NCBI RefSeq assembly: GCF_021173085.1 | Contig: NZ_CP076413.1 | Span: 1,054,001-1,118,000, forward strand | Length of the DNA stretch: 64,000 nt | Origin: Ralstonia wenshanensis | GTDB lineage: Bacteria; Pseudomonadota; Gammaproteobacteria; Burkholderiales; Burkholderiaceae | Direction of reading: 5' to 3' | Shown: in pieces, positions 55,227 to 64,000 of the stretch | Layout: each line of letters begins with the position of its first letter | Position numbering within the stretch: position 1 is the stretch's first letter | Notes under the pieces: generated by a model | Database searches by the model: none | Told to the model about the DNA's origin: nothing | What the model saw: only the letters and a program-made list of their open reading frames with translations | Program-made: the position numbers and the translations under genes

Positions 55227-55877
55227 TTATTGACGCTTCGCTGGCTTGGCACTCACGCCGCTGGCTGCGGGCAGCGTGGTCGTGGCGGGTTTGGACGCAG
55301 AGTGCACGCCCGGCAGATCAGGCAGGGCATCCAGACGCGCGCGCGCGGTGGCGTTCTTCGGATTCAGCTTGATCGCGCTCTGGTAGGACTGTGCGGCCAG
55401 GCGGACGTAGACGTCGCCAAGGTTGGATTGCGCTAGCGCATTCTCCGGCGCCACGCGGTTCGCCATGATCAGGTTGTCGCGAGCGCGGAGTAGCTCGCCT
55501 CGCTCGGCATACAGTGCGGCCAGGTTGATGTACGGCTCGGGCAGTTCCGGGAAATCCTGTGTCATCTGACTGAAGGCGACGATGGCATCGTCGGCGCGGC
55601 CCAGGCCGGCAAGTGCCACGCCTCGCTGGAAGCGAGCCTGCGCGTTGCGCGGCTGGGAGGCGACGTCTTTGTCCAGTTCGGCCAGTGCCTCGGCGTATTG
55701 CTTCTTGGCCAACGCGTCGTCGATGCGCTTCTGGCGCGCGACCTGCGGCGCTTGCTGCGTGCTGGGCATCAAATCGGCCGGCAAGGCAAAGCCGGCGGTC
55801 TGGGCGAAGGCCGGTGCCGCCGACATGGCAAGCAGGCAAGCCAGGGTGGCAGCGGTCTGACGCAGCGGTCTGTTCAT
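55227..55877 (-). CDS. Periplasmic tetratricopeptide-repeat protein
   Basis: A 216-residue protein with a signal peptide ending 'AMSAAPAFAQ' (cleavage near 26) and about three TPR units from 50 to 185 ('YAEALAELDKDVASQPRNAQ', 'GRADDAIVAFSQMTQDFPEL', 'AQSYQSAIKLNPKNATARAR'). It probably acts as a scaffold in the envelope. The ATG at 55877 sets the signal peptide; an open frame extends upstream without support. A TATAAC -10-like box (minus, 55891-55896) would leave too short a leader, so the real promoter may be further up. It heads the run to ppiA, ppiB and lpxH. Confidence 0.85.
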   Translation of the reverse strand: MNRPLRQTAATLACLLAMSAAPAFAQTAGFALPADLMPSTQQAPQVARQKRIDDALAKKQYAEALAELDKDVASQPRNAQARFQRGVALAGLGRADDAIVAFSQMTQDFPELPEPYINLAALYAERGELLRARDNLIMANRVAPENALAQSNLGDVYVRLAAQSYQSAIKLNPKNATARARLDALPDLPGVHSASKPATTTLPAASGVSAKPAKRQ

Positions 55878-56130
55878 GAGAGTCGGTTCCGTTATACTCC
55901 GCCGCATTCTAACAAACCGTCTTTGTGCGCAGCAGCGGCCGTGCGCGCCAGGAAAGGTTCTTGACGGGGAGCATGCCAGACGCACTGGCAGGCCGCCCCG
56001 TCAGCGCAGTTCCGGTAAGATATGCCGCTAGTTTTGCAGGCGCCGCGCCGGCGCCGATTGCCTCCAATTTGGTCCGCCCGCAACGTTGTACATCGCATGC
56101 GCGGCGCGCTGAGTCTCCCGACACCGCTTC

Positions 56131-57522
56131 ATGGAATCACTCAAGATCTACAACACGCTCGCGCGTGAGAAACAGACGTTCGTCCCCATCGAGCCCGGCC
56201 GCGTGCGCATGTACGTGTGCGGGATGACGGTGTACGACTACTGTCACGTGGGGCATGCGCGGGTCATGGTGGTGTTCGACATGGTGCAGCGTTGGCTGCG
56301 TGCGGCAGGTTACGAGGTGACCTACGTGCGCAACATCACCGACATCGACGACAAGATCATCAAGCGTGCGGTCGAGAACGGCGAGACGATGAGTGCGCTC
56401 ACCGGCCGCTTCATCGCCGCCATGCACGAAGACGCCGATGCGCTTGGCGTGCAGCGCCCCGACCACGAGCCCCGCGCCACCGAATACGTGCCGCAGATGC
56501 TGAACATGATCGGCAAGCTGCAGACGAACGGTCTCGCCTATCAGGCCACCGACGGCGACGTGAACTACGCCGTGCGCAAGTTCCCCGGTTACGGAAAGCT
56601 CTCGGGCAAGTCGCTCGAAGACCTGCGTGCCGGCGAGCGCGTGGCAGCCAACGATGCCAAGCAGGATCCGCTCGACTTCGTGCTGTGGAAATCCGCCAAG
56701 GCCGATGAGCCGGCCGAGTCGCGCTGGGCCTCGCCATGGGGCGAGGGGCGCCCTGGCTGGCACATCGAGTGCTCGGCGATGAGCTGCGAACTGCTGGGCG
56801 AGCATTTCGACCTGCACGGCGGTGGCGCCGATCTGCAGTTTCCGCACCACGAGAATGAAATTGCCCAGTCCGAAGGTGCGACCGGCAAGACATTCGTCAA
56901 CACGTGGATGCACAACGGCTTTGTGCGTGTGAATGACGAAAAGATGTCGAAATCGCTCGGCAACTTCTTCACCATCCGTGACGTGCTGAAGGTGTACGAC
57001 GCGGAGGTCGTGCGTTTCTTCATCCTGCGCTCGCACTATCGCAGCGACCTCAACTACAGCGATGCGCACCTTGACGATGCGCGTCATGCCCTCACACGTC
57101 TGTACACCGCGCTGAAGGATGTGCCGGCGGCCGCGGGTGCGAAGCCCGACTGGAACGAGTCGCATGGCAAGCGCTTCCTCGAAGCCATGAACGACGACTT
57201 CAATACGCCGGTCGCCGTGTCGGTGCTGTTCGAGCTGGCGAGCGAAGTCAACAAGACGCGCTCGCCCGAGCTGGCCAACCAGCTCGCTGCGCTGGCAGGT
57301 GTGCTGGGCCTGCTGGGCCGAGATCCGCATGCGTTCTTGCAGGGCGGTGTGTCGGCCGATGGCCTGGACGCCGCAGAAGTGGAAGCGCGCATCGAAGAGC
57401 GCCGCGCGGCCAAGGCTGCCCGCGACTTCGCCCGTGCGGACGCCATCCGTGCTGAGTTGCTCGCCGCTGGCATTGTTCTGGAAGACAAGCCGGGTGGCGT
57501 GACCGAATGGAGACGCGCATGA
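56131..57522 (+). CDS. cysS: Cysteinyl-tRNA synthetase
   Basis: A 463-residue class I synthetase: zinc/HIGH region '[20 protein letters not shown]' (Cys and HVGH), '[20 protein letters not shown]' with the other zinc ligands and '[18 protein letters not shown]' (KMSKS). It charges tRNA-Cys. The stop overlaps the ATG of the following glycosylase gene (ATGA). The upstream gap of 253 bases holds no recognised gene. Confidence 0.97.
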   Translation: MESLKIYNTLAREKQTFVPIEPGRVRMYVCGMTVYDYCHVGHARVMVVFDMVQRWLRAAGYEVTYVRNITDIDDKIIKRAVENGETMSALTGRFIAAMHEDADALGVQRPDHEPRATEYVPQMLNMIGKLQTNGLAYQATDGDVNYAVRKFPGYGKLSGKSLEDLRAGERVAANDAKQDPLDFVLWKSAKADEPAESRWASPWGEGRPGWHIECSAMSCELLGEHFDLHGGGADLQFPHHENEIAQSEGATGKTFVNTWMHNGFVRVNDEKMSKSLGNFFTIRDVLKVYDAEVVRFFILRSHYRSDLNYSDAHLDDARHALTRLYTALKDVPAAAGAKPDWNESHGKRFLEAMNDDFNTPVAVSVLFELASEVNKTRSPELANQLAALAGVLGLLGRDPHAFLQGGVSADGLDAAEVEARIEERRAAKAARDFARADAIRAELLAAGIVLEDKPGGVTEWRRA

Positions 57523-58391
57523 ACGCGGTGGCCAAGAAAGCCAACGTAGTGCGCAGCACCGCCGCCAAGAAAACGCCGGCGGCGAAGGTGCCGTCTGCCA
57601 AGAAGGTGGCTGTCAAGAAAGTCGATGGTGTGGCGAGCAAGTCGGTCGCCGGCAAGAGCGCACCGATCAAGGCCGCCAAGGCGTCTGCCAAACGCGCACC
57701 TGCGAGCAAGGTGCCGCTGCCTGAAACGCTCGCCGCTAGCGAGGCGCTGCCTGTACCGGCGGAAGTGGTGCTTTCTGGCCCACCCGAGTATTGGCAAGAA
57801 GCTTGCGCAGACCTGATGAAGCGAGACCGCATCTTGCGCAAGATCATCCCCACGTATGGCCCTGCGCACTTGGCGTCGCGCGGCGACCCGTTCGTCACGC
57901 TGGCGCGATCGGTCGTTGGTCAGCAGATTTCAGTCAAGGCTGCGCAGTCGGTGTGGGAACGGGTGGTGGCTGTGTGCCCCAAGCTCGTGCCTTCCCAGTT
58001 TTTGCGTGCCGGCCAAGAGAAGCTGGCGGGTTGCGGGCTGTCCAAGCGGAAGGCGGAGTACATTCTTGACCTCGCCGATCACTTTCGCAACGGCACAGTG
58101 CACGTCGCCAAGTGGGCCGAAATGGACGATGAGGATGTAATTGCCGAACTGACGCAGATTCGCGGCATCGGCAGATGGACGGCGGAGATGTTCCTGATGT
58201 TCAACCTGATGCGGCCGAACGTGCTGCCGCTGGACGATATCGGGCTCATCAACGCGATTTCACAGAATTATTTCAGTGGCGAACCCGTCACTCGCAGCGA
58301 AGCGCGTGAAGTGGCTGCCAACTGGGAACCGTGGCGCACTGTGGCCACTTGGTATATGTGGCGCAGCCTCGACACGGCGACCACCTATTGA
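57519..58391 (+). CDS. AlkA-type DNA-3-methyladenine glycosylase with Lys/Ala-rich tail
   Basis: A 290-residue HhH-GPD glycosylase. The catalytic part (about 85-290) has '[20 protein letters not shown]', the helix-hairpin-helix '[20 protein letters not shown]' and the catalytic Asp in '[13 protein letters not shown]'. It excises alkylated purines. Residues 1-65 are a Lys/Ala/Pro-rich, histone-H1-like segment ('[20 protein letters not shown]'), unusual for AlkA, likely adding non-specific DNA affinity. The start at 57519 overlaps the cysS stop as ATGA; METR at 57507 is a less likely alternative. Confidence 0.92.
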   Translation: MNAVAKKANVVRSTAAKKTPAAKVPSAKKVAVKKVDGVASKSVAGKSAPIKAAKASAKRAPASKVPLPETLAASEALPVPAEVVLSGPPEYWQEACADLMKRDRILRKIIPTYGPAHLASRGDPFVTLARSVVGQQISVKAAQSVWERVVAVCPKLVPSQFLRAGQEKLAGCGLSKRKAEYILDLADHFRNGTVHVAKWAEMDDEDVIAELTQIRGIGRWTAEMFLMFNLMRPNVLPLDDIGLINAISQNYFSGEPVTRSEAREVAANWEPWRTVATWYMWRSLDTATTY

Positions 58392-58477
58392 TCTGTTCAT
58401 TTCGATGAAACGGAGCGCGTCGCCGGGCGGTCAAAATCCGGTAGAATGCGCGCCTTCAAGAGCCTTTCAGAAGATCC

Positions 58478-59446
58478 ATGAAAACAACCTTCCTGGAGTT
58501 CGAGCAGCCGATCGCAGAACTTGAGGCGAAGATCGAAGAACTTCGCTTCGTACAAGACGATTCCGCTGTCGACATTTCTGAAGAAATTTCCCGCCTGGCT
58601 TCCAAAAGCCAGCAGCTCACCAAAGATCTGTACGCCAACCTGACGCCATGGCAGGTCGCGCAGATCGCCCGGCACCCGCAGCGTCCGTACACGCTCGATT
58701 ACGTCCGCGAGATCTTCACCGACTTCCACGAACTGCACGGCGACCGTACTTTCGCCGATGACTTGTCGATCGTGGGCGGTCTGGCGCGCTTCAACGGCCA
58801 GGCTTGCATGGTGATCGGTCACCAGAAGGGCCGCGACACGAAGGAGCGTGCGCTGCGCAACTTCGGCATGTCCAAGCCTGAGGGTTACCGCAAGGCCAAG
58901 CGCCTGATGGAACTGGCGGACAAGTTCGGCCTGCCGATCTTCACGTTCGTCGATACGCCGGGCGCATTCCCCGGCATTGACGCAGAAGAGCGCGGTCAAT
59001 CCGAAGCCATCGGTCACAACCTGTTTGTGATGGCCGGTTTGAAGGTGCCCCTGATCGCCACCATCATCGGTGAAGGCGGTTCGGGCGGCGCACTGGCCAT
59101 CGCCATGGGCGACTCTGTGATCATGCTGCAGTTCGCCACCTACGCCGTGATCTCGCCGGAAGGCTGCGCGTCGATCCTGTGGAAGACCGCAGAGAAGGCG
59201 CCGGAAGCCGCTGAGGCCCTGGGCCTGACCGCGCATCGCCTGAAGGCGCTCGGCCTGATCGACAAGATCGTCAACGAGCCGCTGGGCGGCGCACACCGTG
59301 ATCCGAAGGGCATGGCGACGATGCTCAAGCGCGCGCTGGCAGAATCGCTGCGCCAGTTCCAAGGCATGAAGACGTCGGAACTCCAGGCGCGCCGTCACGA
59401 GCGCCTGATGGCTTATGGCAAGTTCAAGGAAACCGAAGGTCGCTGA
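58478..59446 (+). CDS. accA: Acetyl-CoA carboxylase carboxyltransferase subunit alpha
   Basis: A 322-residue subunit: N-terminal coiled region '[20 protein letters not shown]', then the crotonase-like core with '[20 protein letters not shown]', '[20 protein letters not shown]', '[20 protein letters not shown]' and '[20 protein letters not shown]'. With AccD it moves CO2 from biotin to acetyl-CoA, the first step of fatty-acid synthesis; fabI is in the same window. Its 3' end overlaps tilS by 32 bases. Confidence 0.97.
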   Translation: MKTTFLEFEQPIAELEAKIEELRFVQDDSAVDISEEISRLASKSQQLTKDLYANLTPWQVAQIARHPQRPYTLDYVREIFTDFHELHGDRTFADDLSIVGGLARFNGQACMVIGHQKGRDTKERALRNFGMSKPEGYRKAKRLMELADKFGLPIFTFVDTPGAFPGIDAEERGQSEAIGHNLFVMAGLKVPLIATIIGEGGSGGALAIAMGDSVIMLQFATYAVISPEGCASILWKTAEKAPEAAEALGLTAHRLKALGLIDKIVNEPLGGAHRDPKGMATMLKRALAESLRQFQGMKTSELQARRHERLMAYGKFKETEGR

Positions 59447-60833
59447 TTCGTCGGCTGATCTCGTCAACAAGGTCGCACAACGCGTTGCCGCGTGTGCGGC
59501 CTTTGTTGCTTCTGGCGGGGCCGAAGCACCGACCGTGGCGATTGCCCTGTCGGGCGGACGCGATTCTGCCGCGCTGCTGCACGCGTGTGCGGCGTGGCGT
59601 GATGCGGGTGCCCACGTGCAGCTCGTTGCGCTGCATATTCACCATGGCTTGCATGCCGAGGCCGATGTTTGGGAATGCGCCAGCCAACGCATGGCAGAAG
59701 CAGCCGGCGTCGCGTTTCATGCGCGTCGTGTCCATGTGGAGATCGATGCGGGGCAGGGGGTGGAGGAAGCGGCGCGTGAAGCCAGATACGCCGCGCTCGA
59801 AGCGCTTTGCGCCCAGGCAGGCGCCTCCATTTTGCTGACGGCGCATCATCAGGATGACCAAGCTGAAACGGTGCTGCTGCAATTGATGCGCGGCGCTGGC
59901 CTCGACGGCCTCGCAGCCATGCCGATGGCTCGGGCGGGCACTGTCACATTGCTGCGTCCGTGGATCGATGCGCCGCGCAGCGAGATCGAGTTGTACGCAC
60001 ATGCGCACGCGCTCAGCTGGGTCGAGGATCCGTCCAACGCCGACGCACGTTACGCACGGAATGCGCTGCGTCCTCTGCTTGTGGGCATGGCGAATCATTT
60101 CCCGGCGTATCGCGAAGCGCTGTCGCGCAGCGCTGGACACTTGGCGGATGCAGCTGCGCTGATCGACGAGATCGCACGGGTCGATTTGACGCTGATCGCC
60201 TCAGCGGACGGGTTGGATGTGGGCGCGTTGAGCGCTCTATCCGTGCCGCGTCAGCGCGCGGTGCTGCGTGCCTGGTTGGCCGATGCGGGGGTGCGCGCGC
60301 TCTCCACGCGTCGCCTTGAGGATCTGCGTACGCAACTGGTCGACGCGCGCGACGATGGGGCGCTGTGCATTGAATTGCCTGCGGGACAAGTTAGGCGCTA
60401 TCGCGGCGTTGCGCGAGTCGACGCTGGCGCCGGCGACGCATCGGATCTGGTCGCGTTGGCTATTGAGACGACGCAATTTGAACCGACGCATCCGGCTGAG
60501 CAACGCGTGAATGTGGCCGCATGGGGCGGGGCGCTGTTGTTTGCACCCGTGGCACGCGATGGCATCGCTGTGCAAACCTTGCAAGCGCCGCTGTTGCTGA
60601 CGCCGCGCCGCGGTGGCGAACGCATCGTGCTGCGCCCGGGAGGACCGTCCCGCGCGCTTAAGCAGGCGTACCAGGAGGCTGGCATTCCTGCCTGGGGGCG
60701 CCCGCGCTTGCCGCTGCTATATGCGGGCGACTTCCTGGTGTTTGCGGCCGGGTTGGGAATGAACCGAGCGGCCCTCCACAGCGGCGCAGGCTGGCAGGTC
60801 ACATGGTCTGCCGCTACCGAGGGTGCGCCCTGA
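59415..60833 (+). CDS. tilS: tRNA(Ile)-lysidine synthase
   Basis: A 472-residue PP-loop ATPase: '[15 protein letters not shown]' (46-51 SGGRDS), '[12 protein letters not shown]', '[20 protein letters not shown]' and 'RNALRPLL'. The C-terminal TilS domain includes '[20 protein letters not shown]' and '[17 protein letters not shown]'. It modifies C34 of tRNA-Ile(CAU) to lysidine. The ATG at 59415 lies inside accA; a start at the next in-frame codons downstream of accA is also conceivable. Confidence 0.94.
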   Translation: MASSRKPKVADSSADLVNKVAQRVAACAAFVASGGAEAPTVAIALSGGRDSAALLHACAAWRDAGAHVQLVALHIHHGLHAEADVWECASQRMAEAAGVAFHARRVHVEIDAGQGVEEAAREARYAALEALCAQAGASILLTAHHQDDQAETVLLQLMRGAGLDGLAAMPMARAGTVTLLRPWIDAPRSEIELYAHAHALSWVEDPSNADARYARNALRPLLVGMANHFPAYREALSRSAGHLADAAALIDEIARVDLTLIASADGLDVGALSALSVPRQRAVLRAWLADAGVRALSTRRLEDLRTQLVDARDDGALCIELPAGQVRRYRGVARVDAGAGDASDLVALAIETTQFEPTHPAEQRVNVAAWGGALLFAPVARDGIAVQTLQAPLLLTPRRGGERIVLRPGGPSRALKQAYQEAGIPAWGRPRLPLLYAGDFLVFAAGLGMNRAALHSGAGWQVTWSAATEGAP

Positions 60834-60929
60834 TACACATCGGCAGCAGTGAATTGCTTGCCGATCGATGCAAATTGCTGTATTTTCAAAAGCTTTTGCA
60901 CCGCTTCGCCTCCTCCTGATCTTTCCAAG

Positions 60930-62180
60930 ATGGCTCTCATCGTTCACAAATACGGTGGCACCTCGATGGGTTCGGTTGAACGCATCAAGAATGTCGCCAA
61001 GCGCGTTGCCAAGTGGCACCGTGCCGGTCACCAGATCGTGGTCGTTCCGTCGGCCATGTCTGGCGAAACCAACCGCCTGCTGGGCATGGCCAAAGAGATT
61101 TCGGCCCAGCCCGACCCGCGTGAACTCGACATGATTGCCTCGACTGGCGAGCAGGTGAGTGTGGGACTGCTGGCCATCGCGCTGCACGCCGAAGGCATTG
61201 ACGCCCGCAGCTACACGGGCTGGCAAGTGCCGGTGAAGACCGATTCGGCCTACACCAAGGCGCGCATCCAGTCGATCGACGATGAACGCGTACGCGCTGA
61301 TTTGGACGCTGGTCGCGTGGTCGTCATCACCGGCTTCCAGGGCATCGACAGCGAAGGCCATATCACCACGCTGGGCCGTGGCGGTTCGGACACCTCGGCC
61401 GTGGCGGTTGCCGCTGCGCTCGAAGCCGACGAATGCCTGATCTACACCGACGTGGATGGCGTCTATACGACTGACCCGCGCGTGGTAGACGACGCCCGTC
61501 GCCTGGACAAAATCACCTTCGAAGAGATGCTGGAAATGGCCAGCCTCGGTTCCAAGGTGCTGCAGATTCGCTCGGTGGAGTTTGCCGGCAAGTATCGCGT
61601 GAAGACCCGCGTGCTGTCGTCGCTGACCGACCCGCTGATGCCGCTCGACGTTGAGATGAACTCGGGCACGCTGATTACTTTTGAGGAAGATTCGAACATG
61701 GAAGCCGCCGCCATTTCCGGCATCGCCTTTGCCCGCGACGAAGCCAAGATCACCGTGATCGGTGTGCCGGACAAGCCTGGCATCGCTTATCAGATCCTGG
61801 GCCCGGTTGCCGACGCCAACATCGACGTCGACATGATCATCCAGAACCAGTCGGTGGAAGGTAAGACGGACTTCACCTTCACCGTGCCGCGTGGCGAATA
61901 CCAGCGCGCCCTGGCGATCCTGAACGACAGCGTGAAGGCGCATATCGGCGCGGCCAGCGTGTCGGGCGATCCGAAGGTGTCGAAGGTTTCGGTGGTGGGT
62001 GTGGGCATGCGCTCGCACGTGGGCATCGCCAGCAAGATGTTCCGCACGCTCTCGGAAGAGGGCATCAACATCCAGATGATCTCCACCTCGGAAATCAAGA
62101 TCTCGGTGCTGATCGATGAGAAGTACATGGAGCTGGCCGTGCGCGCGCTCCATAAGGCGTTCGAGCTGGATCAGGCGTAA
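60930..62180 (+). CDS. lysC: Aspartate kinase
   Basis: A 416-residue aspartokinase: '[20 protein letters not shown]' at the N-terminus, '[20 protein letters not shown]' and '[20 protein letters not shown]' in the kinase domain, and two ACT repeats from about 265 ('[20 protein letters not shown]', '[20 protein letters not shown]') for allosteric control by end products. It makes aspartyl phosphate for lysine, threonine and methionine; dapA at 33.7 kb is further along the lysine branch. The ATG at 60930 gives the family N-terminus. Confidence 0.97.
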   Translation: MALIVHKYGGTSMGSVERIKNVAKRVAKWHRAGHQIVVVPSAMSGETNRLLGMAKEISAQPDPRELDMIASTGEQVSVGLLAIALHAEGIDARSYTGWQVPVKTDSAYTKARIQSIDDERVRADLDAGRVVVITGFQGIDSEGHITTLGRGGSDTSAVAVAAALEADECLIYTDVDGVYTTDPRVVDDARRLDKITFEEMLEMASLGSKVLQIRSVEFAGKYRVKTRVLSSLTDPLMPLDVEMNSGTLITFEEDSNMEAAAISGIAFARDEAKITVIGVPDKPGIAYQILGPVADANIDVDMIIQNQSVEGKTDFTFTVPRGEYQRALAILNDSVKAHIGAASVSGDPKVSKVSVVGVGMRSHVGIASKMFRTLSEEGINIQMISTSEIKISVLIDEKYMELAVRALHKAFELDQA

Positions 62181-62201
62181 TCGGTTGAACTGGCGCCGGA
62201 T

Positions 62202-62228
62202 GGCCCGGGGGTGGCGACCCCCGGGGCC
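62202..62228 (+). terminator. GC-rich hairpin after lysC
   Basis: GGCCCGGGGGT / ACCCCCGGGGCC with loop GGCG and one bulged base, 22 bases after the lysC stop. No T run follows, so termination may need Rho. Confidence 0.5.
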
Positions 62229-62260
62229 GCAGATTCTCACCGCGTGTCATGCAGTTGTCG

Positions 62261-62289
62261 TTGACCGGGTGGGGTGAAGTGGCTAGAAT
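62261..62289 (+). promoter_or_regulatory. Sigma-70 promoter of tRNA-Ser
   Basis: TTGACC (62261-62266), a 17-base spacer and TAGAAT (62284-62289). The predicted start is about 36 bases before the tRNA. Confidence 0.8.
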
Positions 62290-62331
62290 ACGCGCTTCGT
62301 TGCACGGGCTCCTTCGTGTGACGCAAGTTTG

Positions 62332-62425
62332 GGAGACGTGGCCGAGAGGTCGAAGGCACTCCCCTGCTAAGGGAGCATCCGGGCCAAAACCTGGATCGAG
62401 GGTTCGAATCCCTCCGTCTCCGCCA
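62332..62425 (+). tRNA. tRNA-Ser (anticodon GCT)
   Basis: 94 bases beginning GGAGACGTGGCCGAGAGGTC with a long variable arm. Anticodon stem and loop CTCCC-CTGCTAA-GGGAG give GCT (AGC/AGU codons). CCA is encoded. Confidence 0.96.
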
Positions 62426-62507
62426 GTTTGGCGCTTCTCGCGGGAAGCGCACACAACAGGCGGATGCGAGTCGAGCTGACGTGACGGCTCGCATTGCACT
62501 GCACGTC

Positions 62508-62543
62508 AAAAAGCCCGCATGGCGCAAACCATGCGGGCTTTTT
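62508..62543. terminator. Terminator of tRNA-Ser
   Basis: 15-bp stem AAAAAGCCCGCATGG / CCATGCGGGCTTTTT with loop CGCAAA. It works for the tRNA and may also stop fabI transcripts coming from the other side. Confidence 0.92.
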
Positions 62544-62610
62544 CTTTCGTCTGCTCCGCACGCACGCGCCTTCCGAAGATGGCGCGTGCGTGCGTTAGTG
62601 CATTAACGCA

Positions 62611-63405
62611 TCAGCCTTGGCCGACGACGTCCGGCACACCGGCGGTCACGTTGAAGCCACAGTCCACGTACGTGATCTCGCCAGTCATGCCGCTGGCCAG
62701 ATCCGACAGCAGGAACGCCGCCACGTTGCCCACCTCCTCGATGGTGACGTTACGGCGCAGTGGTGCCACGTCTTCCATGTACTTGAGCAGCTTGCCGAAA
62801 TCCTTGATGCCGGACGCGGCGAGCGTCTTGATCGGGCCCGCCGAGATGCCGTTGGCGCGGATGCCCTTCGGACCCAGCGCGCTGGCCAGGTAACGCACGC
62901 TCGCTTCGAGCGACGCCTTGGCCAGGCCCATCGTGTTGTAGTTCGGGACCACGCGCTCAGCACCCAGGTAGGTCAAGGCCAGCAGCGAAGCATTTGGCGA
63001 GAGCATCGGCAGCGCGGCCTTTGCCAGCGCCGGGAAGCTATACGCCGAGATGTCGTGGGCGATGCGGAACGATTCGCGCGACAGGCCATCGATGAAGTTA
63101 CCGGCAATCGCTTCGCGCGGCGCAAAGCCGATCGAGTGCACCAGGCCGTCGAAATGACCCCAGTGCTGGCCGAGGTCTTCGAACACCTTGGCGATCTGTT
63201 CATCGCTGCTGACGTCGCAATCAAACACCAGCTTGCTGTCGAACTCGGTGGCGAATTCAGTAATGCGGTCCTTGAAGCGTTCGCCGACATAGGTGAAGGC
63301 CAGTTCCGCGCCTTCGCGCTTACAGGCGTTGGCGATGCCGTAGGCGATCGAGCGGTTGGACAGAAGGCCGGTAATCAGAATGCGCTTGCCAGCGAGGAAT
63401 CCCAT
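62611..63405 (-). CDS. fabI: Enoyl-[acyl-carrier-protein] reductase FabI
   Basis: A 264-residue short-chain-dehydrogenase-type enzyme: '[20 protein letters not shown]' (NADH site), '[12 protein letters not shown]', and the active site '[17 protein letters not shown]' with Tyr-x6-Lys. It completes each fatty-acid elongation cycle. The ATG at 63405 has GGAG upstream and gives [13 protein letters not shown]. Confidence 0.97.
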   Translation of the reverse strand: MGFLAGKRILITGLLSNRSIAYGIANACKREGAELAFTYVGERFKDRITEFATEFDSKLVFDCDVSSDEQIAKVFEDLGQHWGHFDGLVHSIGFAPREAIAGNFIDGLSRESFRIAHDISAYSFPALAKAALPMLSPNASLLALTYLGAERVVPNYNTMGLAKASLEASVRYLASALGPKGIRANGISAGPIKTLAASGIKDFGKLLKYMEDVAPLRRNVTIEEVGNVAAFLLSDLASGMTGEITYVDCGFNVTAGVPDVVGQG

Positions 63406-63715
63406 GGTTTCTCCGTACAAATGTGGGGCAACGTCGCGCCCGTATGTTGCTTGGGTTACTCGTCACTGCGGTTAGGCAGCGGCGGTATCCCGGGCACGAG
63501 GCAATTAGGTGGGCGCGATCATACCGGAAAGCGCGGGGCGGCTCCGCATTTGCGCGGTGCCGCACGACCGGCTGCCAGTCTTGTCAATGCGGGACGATCC
63601 TCGGGCCGGAATTGGTCGGATTGCCATGTGAGGGCGTTAGAATCGTCCAAAACAGTTTTTCAGACAGCGATCAATCGGATCAACGCATGCAAGGACATTG
63701 GGGGCAAGGGGCGCA
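63406..63715. other. Intergenic region between fabI and the peptide-binding-protein gene
   Basis: These 310 bases hold no recognised gene of normal size. TAGAAT at 63638-63643 is a possible plus-strand -10 for the right-hand gene (weak -35). A 10-codon frame MQGHWGQGAQ (63687-63719) ends over the next ATG. TATGAT on the minus strand (63518-63523) may belong to the fabI promoter. Confidence 0.4.
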
Positions 63716-64000
63716 ATGAGCGTGCGCGTTGCGACACACAAGCGATTCATGGCGCTGGTCAGCCTGCTGGCGGCGCTCTGCGCGACACCCGCCTGGGCGG
63801 CCCATGGCTACGCCGAATATGGCGACCTCAAGTATCCGGCCGGTTTCTCGAACTTCGGCTATCTGAACCCGAAGGCGCCCATCGGCGGCATGCTGCTGCT
63901 CGGCAATCCAGACCGCCGCACGAGCTTCGACAAGTTCAATCCCTTCACGATCAAGGGGACGTCGGCACCGGGGCTGAATCAGCTTGTCTTCGAAAGCCTG
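63716..64000 (+). CDS. Extracellular peptide-binding protein, YejA-like (3' end outside window)
   Basis: The first 95 codons are present. MSVRVATHKRFMALVSLLAA begins a signal peptide ending 'TPAWAAHGYA'. The mature start 'YAEYGDLKYPAGFSNFGYLN' and 'PKAPIGGMLLLGNPDRRTSF' with 'DKFNPFTIKGTSAPGLNQL' is the pattern of YejA/ABC-type oligopeptide-binding proteins of SBP family 5. It presumably heads a yejABEF-like transporter operon beyond the window. AAGGGG gives the ribosome site. Confidence 0.9.
   Translation, partial: MSVRVATHKRFMALVSLLAALCATPAWAAHGYAEYGDLKYPAGFSNFGYLNPKAPIGGMLLLGNPDRRTSFDKFNPFTIKGTSAPGLNQLVFESL

Noticed and set aside
55891-55919. TATAAC box as promoter of the TPR protein gene
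   Set aside because: It would leave only about 7 bases before the ATG, with no room for a ribosome site, and no -35 is seen.

Overview
The window is a stretch of ordinary chromosome from a high-GC betaproteobacterium of the Burkholderiaceae, most likely a Ralstonia species. This is judged from the look of the proteins, the short betaproteobacterial FdxA, the recJ-rpfE pairing, the TrpS form with an internal insertion, and the pyrG-kdsA-eno-ftsB order. The species cannot be fixed from the sequence alone. Coding density is about 90 percent. No insertion sequence, prophage, CRISPR array, rRNA operon or integrase gene was seen, and four tRNA genes are scattered through the window.

Layout. 1-8 kb: the end of an aldose-1-epimerase gene, a decayed LysR fragment, tRNA-Lys, a divergent YeiE-like regulator / YeiH-like exporter pair, a DUF899 protein, tRNA-Leu, tRNA-Asn, then fdxA, recJ and an RpfE-type gene on the minus strand. 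8-13.4 kb: lolC-lolD (lipoprotein release), tatD and comEC. 13.5-18.8 kb: a four-gene set of a circularly permuted ATP-grasp enzyme, an alpha-E protein, a transglutaminase-like protein and the proteasome-like peptidase Anbu, followed by an alpha/beta hydrolase. This is the most intriguing system in the window: a possible peptide-ligation and peptide-cleavage module of unknown physiological role. 18.8-23.5 kb: pyrG, kdsA, a DUF1330 gene, eno and ftsB. 23.6-29.4 kb: mostly minus-strand genes (lipoprotein, hslO, gamma-carbonic anhydrase-like, DUF4166, ferredoxin-NADP reductase) with two plus-strand genes (ferritin-like, alpha/beta hydrolase). 29.5-36.6 kb: PHP phosphoesterase, YciO, site-2 protease, trpS, methyltransferase, dapA, bamC and a metallo-beta-lactamase-fold hydrolase.

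36.8-43.8 kb: a tiny alanine/proline-rich lipoprotein, the L16 arginine hydroxylase homologue, slyD, a metallophosphoesterase, mutS and a LysR regulator. 44-47.8 kb: two tandem chemoreceptors, both ending in a CheR/CheB-docking WETF tail. 47.8-53.2 kb: a coupled MOSC / glutamine-amidotransferase pair, two coupled small lipoproteins, suhB divergent from trmJ, and cysE. 53.2-55.9 kb: lpxH, ppiB, ppiA and a TPR protein on the minus strand. 56.1-62.2 kb: cysS, an AlkA-type glycosylase with a histone-H1-like tail, accA, tilS and lysC. The right end has tRNA-Ser, fabI and the start of a YejA-type peptide-binding protein cut by the window edge.

Functional themes are envelope biogenesis (lolCD, kdsA, lpxH, bamC, fabI, accA), translation and RNA modification (trpS, cysS, tilS, trmJ, yciO, the L16 hydroxylase), DNA repair (recJ, mutS, the glycosylase) and protein folding (slyD, ppiA, ppiB, hslO). 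All calls come from reading motifs, gene order and start sites by eye; no database search was run.
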